Positions 19,560 through 29,149 of a stretch of DNA of 64,000 nt are shown here, in pieces; within the stretch, counting starts at the first letter, position 1, and each line of letters starts with the position of its first letter. The DNA lies in the NCBI GenBank assembly GCA_029582265.1, contig CM055835.1, positions 14,935,498 to 14,999,497 of the forward strand, given 5' to 3'. The notes under the pieces are model-generated. The model was not told the origin of the DNA and ran no database searches. It saw only the letters and a program-made list of their open reading frames with translations. The translations under genes were made by a program, and so were the position numbers. This DNA comes from Zoroaster sp. YZ-2022. Taxonomy: Eukaryota > Echinodermata > Asteroidea > Forcipulatida > Zoroasteridae.

Positions 19560-19939
19560 CTTTATTATACAACTATATAATAGTTATTTCATTATCTCAC
19601 TTTTAAAGTCTCTTTAAAACAATTTGTAAAAAACCTCATCGATTTTTGATGAGGTTTTAACGTATCTTTTCTAAAAGATATTTTAAGAAATATCTTTTTT
19701 TTAAAGAAATCAGAGTATTTATTCCGGTTTTTTTAAAAAACAATTCGTAAAATATCCCCTATAGGGATAGGGAGAATTTAGACTTAAAATATCTTTTTTG
19801 TCTAAATTTTTTTTTTTAATATTTTTTTCGAAATCTCATATTTTTAATTCTTAAAATATCCCCTATCCCTATAGGGAGAATTTGACTTAAAATATCTTTT
19901 TAAGGGGTGCGAATCGAATCACTCATCTGACATACTACT
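18845..19939. repeat. Right terminal inverted repeat of the Polinton
   Basis: Inverted counterpart of 3809-4945. The outer ~390 bases are nearly identical. The inner part, which corresponds to polymerase coding sequence, has many small indels. This contrast suggests the outer part is kept alike by recombination or replication while the inner copy drifts. Confidence 0.85.
19630..19656. terminator. Hairpin in the right terminal repeat
   Basis: Inverted copy of the hairpin at 4097-4123 (AAACCTCATC...GATGAGGTTT). Confidence 0.35.
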
Positions 19940-19944
19940 CATGC

Positions 19945-20346
19945 AAACCTTTTAAAAGGCTTGCCATCCAGAAAGAGTTAAAACATGACTGCAATCAAAT
20001 TAATGACTCCACTGTCTAGAGGTTGGCATACTCAAGGAAAACAATGTCGACTTTGTTCTTATTTAATGTATGACTTGCAATTTTTTTAATATAATTTTCA
20101 AATGTCTGACTGTGGTCTTTAAAACACTTAGTCATTAAATCTTTTGTAAACTCATAATTAAATTTCAATTTTTGGCTATTACCAGAAGTCTATTACCTAT
20201 ACAGATGTGCCAGATGTGTAATAACCTAGTCCAAGAACAATGGATTTGGGCCATTCTGTATTTCACAGACTGACGTGCAACAGAAGCAGTGCATGACGGG
20301 TGACTTACCGGCGTGCAAGAGATCTGTGCTTTACAAGCACATTTAA
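19945..20346. other. Right flank of the Polinton, no gene seen
   Basis: About 400 bases of host DNA without exon-like signals or repeats I recognise. Confidence 0.5.
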
Positions 20347-20582
20347 GCCCTAACCCTCTACGTATTCTGGTTAGGAACCTTCCTGAATCCTCCAAAATCC
20401 ATCAGTGCACTTTTGGAAACATGCCCTTATCTTCAAAATTTTGCACTTATGGCCTGTACTTCTTGCCAGATAGTAATTTTGTCCCATTTGAAGAGGTGAA
20501 AGTACCAGTTTCCAACAGTGCTGAATTTCCCCCAAAAAAGTGCCCCTTGGAGGATTTTGCAGGATATGGGGTGGTTAGGGTT
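20347..20582. repeat. Short interspersed element with CCCTAACC ends, copy 1
   Basis: About 236 bases bounded by CCCTAACC at the left and GGTTAGGG at the right. It is ~85-90% like copy 2 at 20829-21058 (shared TTTTGGAAACATGCCC, GCACTTATGGCCTGTACTTC, GTGAAAGTACCAGTTTCC). The inverted ends suggest a MITE-like element. Confidence 0.6.
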
Positions 20583-20828
20583 TTAATGCATACTGCGTTG
20601 TAAACGACCCAAGTGGTAGCCCAGTTAATCTAGTATGTGTCATGTTTAGTTCTGGAACTAGCAAATGACATCGAGCACTTCTCCCATGATGCTCTCAAGT
20701 ACGGTAACCAAACTCATTACCACGCTAGTTGTGCATGTACACATTGGAAGTACAATGCCATGGACTGGGTTATAGCAGGCTGGCACACTTCATGTAGATA
20801 ATAGATTTCAGTTATTACAAAAGGTACA

Positions 20829-21058
20829 TTAACCCTAACCTCCAAGGTATTCTGGCTAGGAACTTTCCTGAATCCTCCAGTGCACTTTTGGAAACATGCC
20901 CTCATCTTTCATATTCAGCACTTATGGCCTGTACTTCTTGCCAGGTACTAATTTTGTCCCGTTTGAAGAGGTGAAAGTACCAGTTTCCAACAGTGCTGAA
21001 TTTTTCAATAAAGTGACCCCTTGGAGGATTTTGATGGATTTGGGGTGGTTAGGGTTAA
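20829..21058. repeat. Short interspersed element with CCCTAACC ends, copy 2
   Basis: Second copy of the 20347-20582 element in the same orientation, bounded by TTAACCCTAACC and GGTTAGGGTTAA. Here the inverted ends are longer and perfect. Confidence 0.65.
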
Positions 21059-22892
21059 TATAATTCATACATTATAGCTATACATACTTTTATTCTTGCT
21101 TTGTCTTCATTTCTGATTATCTTGACTGATTTTTTTTTTATGTGGCTTTACAAAATGAATGGAATTTTTTTTATTTTGGTATAACTGGAATGGGGAGTAA
21201 AAGAGCTTTCCAATGGTATCTCTCCGTGCTAACGTAGCCCTCTAGTGGTGAAAATGCACCCAGTCTCACAAGTCTAGGGCACTTTGCAGGTGCGGTGCCA
21301 TTTTACATCATGACACAGAGCTGTATACAAAACCCAGTCATACTGTAGCAGTACTTTATATCTAGTGAAAACTCTTCTTTGGTAACCGTTAACACTTGGA
21401 TGTAAATGGAGGCAATACTGCAGGCTTACCAGTGATGTTCTAAATGCCCTAGTGGCAGCTGTTGTTTACAAAAAGGGTGCCCTTAACAGGTCATGTATCG
21501 AGCAGATACACTTCAGGTGCTACGTGTATTTTGTATTTGAGTAAAAACAAATTCCAACTTTGAATGGGTGAACTGGCAAATGGTGCATGGCGACTTTCTA
21601 TTCATTTTGTTACGTAAGGTCAAATTAAATGTCTGTTTACAATAAGATTTTATACATTATATAATATAAATTAGGGTCTGCAATATTACAGGGAAAATAT
21701 AATAATAATGTTAAACTTCCATTCAGGACCAATTTCATCGAGATGCAAAGCAGAGAATTTTGCTTAACCAGTTCGCTTCGGATGCCGTGTATACATGCAA
21801 TTTTTTTTGTACAGCGGATCGGAGAGCGTCTAAACACGCATTCCGATTTTTGTGTGTGTCACCGGGAGACTTGTCAACACGCCACACGTGGCGTCCCGTC
21901 GTGGCGGCTGATGTGTATACACGCAATCGTTTCTCGGAGTCCATGGGGTCACGTTTCGGTGGCCCCGGACAAAATGCGCTGCAAATACTGAACGAGTTCA
22001 CTCTTTTTGCCTAATCCCTTTATCCAAGACCTGTTCCTTTGACCATGCTTTGACGTACCAGCCAAGCATTTGTAAAGACGGATTTATATCCATTGTTTAC
22101 GAGGCATTCGATCTCTCTCGAGGTATGCCGTCTTTTCGACCGGGCGCTGGTCGCTAATAGGCCGTTGCATCGGAGCTTGCCAACGGTCTAATTGTGCTGA
22201 ACAAACTAGCCATTTAATTCTCGAAATGTCAATGAGTAAAGGTGTTTATTTGGTTGTCCGAACTTAGTTTCATTGACAATTTTTTTTATTAATGGCTAGA
22301 AATTTTTTCAGATTTTTCACTGAAAATAAACCCGCACGGGGGACCGGAAAAAAATAAATATTCCCGACGTCAACTGGTTAACAAATATTTGTGCTTCGCA
22401 ACATAAAATAGACTACCAGCCAAAATGCATATATTTTGTATGAAAGTTTGGCTGGTAACCAAAGCAATCTGCTAAACAAATTTCTCTAGTAAGCAATTAT
22501 ATCTGTTAAGCAGCTTTATGAATAAAGATATGGAATAAAAAATTAAACCTGTGAAAGTTTCACCTCATTACTTTGTGCCATTAACCCTAACCCCCTGCTC
22601 AACTCAACAACATACAACATTTGTCAAAGTGAGAAGGCTGCTGAGCATAACAAGATCCAACAGTGCATATTATTGCGTCTAGCAGGCTAGCCCTGTAGTG
22701 TGTGTGGGTGGTATTATAAGTACCCTGCTAGGCGCAACAGTATGCATCAGGGAATTTAGCATGCTAGATCAGTGTGTGTGTTATAAGTATGGGCGGCCAA
22801 AAGGGCCAAAATTAAAAAAATGTCCAACATAGACATTAAGAAGCCCACAAAGGACAAAAAACAGCCAAAGAACAAAATTAAAATGGCAAGAA
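21059..22892. other. Intergenic DNA, no gene seen
   Basis: 1.8 kb with several short open frames on both strands near 21740-22010, but no splice-consistent exon, signal peptide or domain. TA/T tracts and a lone CCCTAACCCC (22583) are present. Confidence 0.5.
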
Positions 22893-23112
22893 GACAAATT
22901 TTTATAAAGACCAAAACAAAATCAAACAAAGGACGAAACGACAAGAGGACAAATTTACAAAAAGACAAAGTCAAAATCAAGCAAAGGACAAAACGACAAG
23001 AGGACAAATTTTCAAAAAGACGAAGTCAAAATCAAACAAAGGACAAAACGACAAGAGGACAAATTTTCAAAAAGACGAAGTCAAAATCAAGCAAAGGACA
23101 AAACGACAAAAG
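22893..23112. repeat. 55-bp minisatellite, four copies
   Basis: Units start at 22893, 22948, 23003 and 23058 (next partial at 23113). Each holds GACAAATTT, AAAATCAAGCAAAGGAC and AAAACGACAAGAG. The 146-codon lysine-rich frame across it (22820-23260) changes reading phase from unit to unit because 55 is not a multiple of three, so it is not a repeat protein. Confidence 0.9.
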
Positions 23113-23639
23113 GACAAAGCCAAAACTAAACAACCGAAAGACTAACGCTAGTCGAATACAGACGTTGTTTGGCAAAACCATAAAGGACAGTCACACACAC
23201 AAGGACGTTTTCCCAATCGAACAAAGGACGATCGCGAGAGGACAAACTTGTTATGTCTAACTAATGTTTGAACGCTGGGGCGCTGGCGCTACATGAACGG
23301 CTCTGATGTACCCTGGCCCGCCAAGCCTGCTGGCTGCATGCGCTCAGCGCCTCAGCCCAGAGCGCCGGCCTGGGTCGTCTGGTTGCGCTGCCTGCATGCC
23401 CGTAATGGATCGCAAGGAAGAAAATTGGTATCTCCAACGACCAACCTGCAACATGTAGTGCTGCTATCATTTCATTTCTTTTTAAGGGAGATTGGACTGT
23501 CATTGGCTATCAAATCCGTGTCATGGCTCTCAGACTGGACCCTTTTCTATGGTTTAGGTCTCACAAATAATAAAAACGAACAATGTGCGTGCATTTTTCA
23601 AACCATGAAATTAATGTTTCAGAAAAAAAAGTTTCTTAA
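23113..23639. other. Intergenic DNA up to the assembly gap
   Basis: GC-richer than its surroundings around 23275-23410, but without supported coding sequence. Confidence 0.4.
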
Positions 23640-24139
23640 NNNNNNNNNNNNNNNNNNNNNNNNNNNNNNNNNNNNNNNNNNNNNNNNNNNNNNNNNNNNN
23701 NNNNNNNNNNNNNNNNNNNNNNNNNNNNNNNNNNNNNNNNNNNNNNNNNNNNNNNNNNNNNNNNNNNNNNNNNNNNNNNNNNNNNNNNNNNNNNNNNNNN
23801 NNNNNNNNNNNNNNNNNNNNNNNNNNNNNNNNNNNNNNNNNNNNNNNNNNNNNNNNNNNNNNNNNNNNNNNNNNNNNNNNNNNNNNNNNNNNNNNNNNNN
23901 NNNNNNNNNNNNNNNNNNNNNNNNNNNNNNNNNNNNNNNNNNNNNNNNNNNNNNNNNNNNNNNNNNNNNNNNNNNNNNNNNNNNNNNNNNNNNNNNNNNN
24001 NNNNNNNNNNNNNNNNNNNNNNNNNNNNNNNNNNNNNNNNNNNNNNNNNNNNNNNNNNNNNNNNNNNNNNNNNNNNNNNNNNNNNNNNNNNNNNNNNNNN
24101 NNNNNNNNNNNNNNNNNNNNNNNNNNNNNNNNNNNNNNN
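23640..24139. other. Assembly gap of 500 N
   Basis: Exactly 500 unknown bases, probably a fixed-size scaffold placeholder. Frames translated as X across it are meaningless. Confidence 0.99.
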
Positions 24140-25493
24140 GAGTATGCAGCAGTCATGGCAGTTTGACCAGTGGTAACGTAGTAGGCTTAACCCGCTTTGG
24201 CTCGCATCATGCAACATTATAATTTATATGGGCGCTGATTACATTGGACTTTCATCTATCTACTGATTACCTCTGAGTTCTATAGGATTATATTTAAGAC
24301 TTAAGCATGTAAAAGATAGACATACCTTGGTTTTTATCCAATGCCCTTTGGAGAATTTGAAAGCCCCTGCTGTGCAGCTTGAGGTTGAACATGGCCGCCA
24401 TTATACATTTGATGAGTTAGAATGGTGATAGCGCCCTCAATAGTTCAAGTATTTTTATGGCAAATGAGCTTATCTTAAAGTAAACTTGTTTTGCCATAAA
24501 CACTCAACATTATGTTTTGAACTCATTTGAAAGGCAGATCTATGTATCTTAGACTTAGTATGTTTTACCAAATAAAAATAAAGTATGCATGACTTAATTC
24601 AAAGTTAGACGTTTCTCAAACTTAGATATTCTCTTTTACAAACAGCTTATCTTCAAGTTAAGTTGTTTTACCCTAAACACTCCACATTAGGTTATAATCA
24701 ATTTGGAAGGCAAAGTAGTCTATCTTGGACTTACAATGTTTTACCAACAAAACAAGAAACTGTGAATGACTTGGGTTAGAGATAAGGCGTTTTGCCATAC
24801 AAAACCAGGAGTGAACGTGTGCAAAGAATGTGAGATAGGACATGCTATCTTCAAAACAATCCATCGTACGCCTTTGAAACTTTCACAAATGAAAAGAGCG
24901 CCCTCAATTTACCCAAAAATGATCTTATCTCAAAAATCAAAATTTTCGAGTTGGGCTGTTTTGCCATGGAAGGGCCGTGTAGTATAAATGCAAACTAGTA
25001 GTTATTCGTTTCGAACCTATAGCAGGTTCTTTCTCAAAGGGAAAATAGGATTGATAAATAATTAGTAGCGTGTTTGTTAGGGTGTTATTGAATATAAATT
25101 ACGGGTAGTTTACTGTCTTAATACATGTACCACGAACAAAATAACACGCGGGCATGGATTCACTGTTTTCTTTCCTTGGCGTATTCATCGCAACATGTAA
25201 ATTTGTGTCAGTAGATAACGTCTCAAAAAGATCAATTTCATCTTGCTATTAACAAGCACAGATTATAATCTGGTATTCTGGATTACAATTGGTGTCGTTT
25301 TAAGTGAGTGGCACATGCATATCGCGCGTAGCATGCAGCAATGGCACGCTTAATTCATACGGTAGTCGATCGTTTCATGAATAATCAAATTGTTTCTGTA
25401 TACATCGTGTAACAGTCGTAGCAACGTTCTAATTAGGCTAGAACTATTTTATGTTCTTTAAATTAAAATGTTAACGACGATGACTCTGTAACC
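24140..25493. other. Intergenic DNA with diverged ~190-bp tandem repeats
   Basis: Between about 24425 and 24985 a diverged unit recurs about three times: GCGCCCTCAAT, AGCTTATCTTMAAGT, TTTTGCCATAAAC, CTTAGTATGTTTTACCA-like landmarks. No gene seen. Confidence 0.5.
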
Positions 25494-25835
25494 CCACTTC
25501 CTGTCCAAACCGGAAGTCAAAGTTTAATATTTACAAAAATCCTATCTCAACAACCACAAGAGGTAAATTGACATTTTTTGCACCATTGTATAGATTGATC
25601 ATTGTTGAAACATATTTACACAAAGGTGACCCAAATTTGACCTTACTTCCTGTCCAAACCGGAAGTCAAAGTTTAATATTTAAAAAAAATCATATCTCAA
25701 CAACCACAAGAGGTAAATTCACAGTTTTTGCACCATTGTACAGATAGTTAATTGTTTAAATATATTTACAAAAACATGACCCCAATTTGACCTTTACTTC
25801 CTGTCCAAACCGGAAGTCAAAATTTAATATTAAAA
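25494..25835 (-). repeat. ~150-bp repeat array, inverted copy
   Basis: Two to three units in the opposite orientation to 2060-3590 (ACTTCCTGTCCAAACCGG, CAACAACCACAAGAGGTAAA, TGACCCCAATTTGACC). It runs into array-flank sequence (CGAACACCTAG near 25956; CTTCACATGAACTTGAAAC near 26060). Confidence 0.9.
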
Positions 25836-26965
25836 TAATTTCTAAATTCAGTATTGTATTATATTCAAATAAACTTCTCGTGAGAACTTCAGCAGACGTT
25901 AACATTTGACTTCTCCAACACTTCGAATTGATGACGTAACCATTTTAACTTCAACCGAACACCTAGTTTTTGTTGTGACAAAAACTTATATCTATTTTTT
26001 TCCCCTTTCTTCTCCTTCCGATCGATTGTCTACAAAAAAACACATACTTCCAAACTTCACATGAACTTGAAACTTGGCATGTACTTAGAACTTAATGCAG
26101 GCGCGGATCCAGGGGGGGGGGCCGCGGGGGCACGTGCCCCCCGGGTAAATTGAGTATTAAAAAAAAAAAAAAATAAAAAAAAGGAAAAAAAAAAAGAAAA
26201 AAAAGAGGGGGAGGTCAGAGAAAAGGAGGAGTAGCCTAAACAAAAAAATACCGGCGACAATATTAAACATCTGCTGTGTCTACCTTTGGCATAAAATAAA
26301 TACTGAAAAATGCAACAAGAAAAAAAGGTTATCAATCATGCCATGGAACTGAAACCCTCTTTGAGAGAAAACCGAAGTATTTCCCGGAGCTCGATTTCAA
26401 CTCTCCATCTCAACATCTAATCCTCTTGGGGGAGTTTATTACCGGTTAAATGGCCACAGCCAGCAGGAAACAATTGATCACTTGACTGAATGATTTGCTC
26501 GTTTTGCCAAAATCCTTTTTGAGTGGCCTAAACGCACACATTCTTTTCAATTAATAAAATATCCAGTGCCATCATGTCCAGTAATGAAACCATGTATTAT
26601 TTTTTGATCGTTGAAATTGGTGCCACAAACAAATAGACCTTGGCTTTTAAAAGAAAATCGTCTCATCATGATAAAGTTGTATTTGTACCCAAAAACCACG
26701 AACGTTCTTTGACCAAAGTACATCACGTACAGTAGTATACTTCGTTTGAGCAGCTTCATTATCTGGGCAAAATTCCTTTGCAGTGAATATAGCCTTGAAT
26801 GCAAGGCTGTGATGCATCTCAACAAAATTATGGTCGTATCATCTCTCCGTTAGTTACTACTTACTAGTTAGTAAGTTTTGTTTATAGGCCTGCTTCAAAC
26901 GTCGAACTTTTGCCGTATCTAATTAAAATAATGACCCAAAAATTTACATTACATGTAATAAGGAG

Positions 26966-27203
26966 AAACTGCTGGAACAGTTCAACAATGAGTCTTATTC
27001 AGCAGGTCGGAAACGCATGAGAAAGGTGGCTTTTCCCGATGTTGAAGAGGCTGCTTTGACCTGGTTCAAAGCTGTACGGGCCGAAAACATTCCGATTTCG
27101 GGTCCAATTCTTCAAGAAAAGGCCAGGTCTCATGGCAAAGAAGTTAGGACATCCAGACTTCAGCTGCAGTAATGGGTGGCTTGACCGTTTCAAAACACGC
27201 TAA
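26966..27203 (+). pseudogene. Tigger/pogo-type transposase fragment (CENP-B DNA-binding helix-turn-helix)
   Basis: Reads KLLEQFNNESYSAGRKRMRK, then [20 protein letters not shown] and [14 protein letters not shown]; after a small shift near 27140 another frame gives [12 protein letters not shown] and a stop at 27201-27203. V-E-x-A-x-x-x-W-F, IPISGP.LQEKA and S-x-G-W-L-x-R-F-K are the signature of CENP-B/Tigger DNA-binding domains. No DDE catalytic domain was found downstream. Confidence 0.8.
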
Positions 27204-27496
27204 GGCTAACGTCAACGCGGTGCTGGAAATGCGCTCAATCCCCCCTTTTTTTTAGCTCTGTTGCGTAGCCAAATCTCACACCAATGAGTTGTAGGTCATC
27301 ATTGATTTCGAAAGCGTTAACAATTTTTTTTTTTTTTTTGGAAAACTTTAAAAACAAAAATCATGCCATTTCAAACAAATTAATAAATATGTAAGACGTT
27401 TATAACAAATTTTAAAATGTTGCATCTTGTGTGCTTAATTCCCCGTGCTACAAAAGGTTACTTTGCGGGCGTACGATAATTTATGCACGCAAGAGA

Positions 27497-27593
27497 GGAG
27501 GTAAAATGGCGACCTCGGCTAACTCGAACCTCCGCGTAAGTCGAAGTTTGAGTTCATTCCCCTGAGATTTGACTTATCGAGATTTCACTGTAT
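27497..27593. mobile_element. Tigger-like terminal sequence
   Basis: ACCTCGGCTAACTCGAACCT ... CTTATCGAGATTTCACTGTA has the TCGA-rich look of Tigger/pogo termini, where a 3' end reads ...GAGNTTNNACTGTA. It fits the transposase fragment 300 bases upstream. The other end is not identified. Confidence 0.5.
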
Positions 27594-28609
27594 TTGAATT
27601 AGACACGGCAGAAAGTCGACGTTTAAAGCAACTGACTTCTGCCGTAAGTTCGACAGGCAGGTCTTGCCGCTCTGAACGCCAGCTCGTCTCTGGACTCTTT
27701 CAAGCGAAGAGATGTTTTTGGTGATATGGGGTTTCCAAGCAATGCTCCCATATCAAAGATGTGGTCTAACCAGTGTGAAGTATAATTTCTCTTCGATGGA
27801 CTTTCAGGCCAGTCTCGGTTAGCCCTTAGCAATCTTCTGAGGAACTGATCGATTTATTTTAGTCAACCCGTTCTTAAAGACAATTTTCCTCCACGAATTT
27901 AGTTAATGGAGATGACTTCATAAAGTTTAACACAGCCTCATTATGGCAATTAATTGATTGCAGTTTCTTTTATTTGATTTTCCACAGAAGCTTCGGTGAT
28001 AAAAATATCCAAGGATGTGTCTCATAAAAGGTTGATAAAAAAGGATTAAAAATTAAGGGTGCAGAGCAAACAATAAAGCCACCATCCAAGGTGAACAGCG
28101 CCTTCAGTTTGGTGTACTGTCATTATTGAGAAAAGTGGATTTTTTGTATCAATTTCCAATGATGATTATAGTGACTTTTTTCAAATACTTCCCAAAATTA
28201 GTTAGTCTACATTTCGTTTGCAATGGGTAGTCTGTGATCGGGTGCAAAGCAAGCTAGTCTGGTTTCTTGACCCAATTCCTCCACGTCTACAAATTGTTCC
28301 GATTCATCTGAAGAAGGGTCGGGGTACCGTGTGGAAATTACAAACGCCGATGTCAATTTACTGTCGGATTCTACGCGAGTACGCATAGGCCTGCGAAGTA
28401 CGATGAGTCTTGCAGCTGATCTGCCGATGGTTTTAACACAGGGCAAGGAACAGTATGAAATCAAGCCCTTTTCTTGAAAATTTCAACTGGACTGAATTCC
28501 GGATAAATTAAAACTGAAGTCAAAAACTGCAAATTAAATGCCAAAAATCGGGGAGGGAGAAACTTATATTGTTGTAGTCATGACATTGCTAAAATAATGG
28601 CTAAAATAA

Positions 28610-28611
<2 letters not shown>

Positions 28612-28645
<34 letters not shown>

Positions 28646-28647
28646 AT

Positions 28648-28716
<69 letters not shown>
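28612..28716. repeat. (AT)n microsatellite
   Basis: About 100 bases of TATATA with two interruptions, inside the hAT-like element. Confidence 0.97.
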
Positions 28717-28719
<3 letters not shown>

Positions 28720-28864
28720 TCTCCATATAATCTTGAAAACTTTTGCAAAAAAAGTCAGGTGAAACTGGCCAGGAATCGCCTCAGATTGCACCACAGAGCA
28801 TCCAGAATCCAAAATTTTCCGGGGCCCTTAAGCGGGCCCCGGACCCAACGCCGTAAGGGCTTCG

Positions 28865-28970
28865 CGCTTGCATTTAATAATAATAACAATAATAATAATA
28901 ATAATAAACATTTGTAGCGCGCACATATCCACCCTGCTGGGCGCTTAAGGCGCGAAAACAAAGAAAAAAA
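28865..28970 (-). mobile_element. 5'-truncated SINE 3' end with (AAT)n tail
   Basis: On the minus strand it reads GCGCCTTAAGCGCCCAGCAG, GGTGGATATGTGCGCGCTAC, then (TTA)n. The same skeleton (GCGCCTTGAGCACCAG, GGTGGGTACGTGCGCTAT, then (TTA)n) ends the full SINE at 53827-54175. Only the tail is present here. Confidence 0.6.
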
Positions 28971-29149
28971 ACATGATTACAAACAAATATACAATGTTAG
29001 CATAGGAACAAAAATGTTCGTGTTGGGTGTGCCCCCCGTCTAAAAAATTCCTGGATCCGCGCCTGTAATGCGTAGATGAAACATGAGTTGTGACATCAGA
29101 TGAAACATTAGTTGTGACGTCATGATGAGGTCATCAGATATCGAATAAG

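Larger units (their letters stand above)
3809..19939. mobile_element. Polinton/Maverick element, ~16.1 kb, partly decayed
   Basis: Terminal inverted repeats begin AGTAGTATGTCAG at both ends, matching the AG...CT termini usual for Polintons. CATGC flanks the element directly on both sides (3804-3808 and 19940-19944). A 6-bp reading CATGCA is possible if one terminal A is shared; Polintons normally make 6-bp duplications. Inside are the hallmark genes: protein-primed DNA polymerase B, retroviral-type integrase, packaging ATPase and a capsid protein, plus small membrane proteins. I see no adenovirus-type cysteine protease. Many genes have frameshifts, so this copy is probably no longer autonomous. 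The 5-bp duplication and matching ends show the insertion is whole, not an assembly join. Confidence 0.95.
26098..29065. mobile_element. hAT-like DNA transposon (2968 bp), non-autonomous, nested in the array flank
   Basis: Inverted ends CAGGCGCGGATCCAGG and CCTGGATCCGCGCCTG (one base differs in spacing), each followed inward by G- or C-rich sequence with GTGCCCCCC. TAATG flanks both sides (26093-26097 and 29066-29070). CAGG ends fit hAT elements; some hAT groups make 5- or 6-bp duplications rather than 8. It interrupts the array flank ...ACTTAGAACTTAA...GTAGATGAAAC that is uninterrupted near 29709. No transposase was found; it carries a Tigger-like fragment, a microsatellite and a SINE tail. 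Confidence 0.75.

Noticed and set aside
22820..23260. Lysine-rich 146-codon frame
   Set aside because: Covers a 55-bp minisatellite; the amino-acid pattern changes with each unit because the period is not a multiple of three.
28207..28464. 85-codon minus-strand frame in the hAT-like element
   Set aside because: No motif recognised and no start context; could be decayed transposon coding but cannot be supported.
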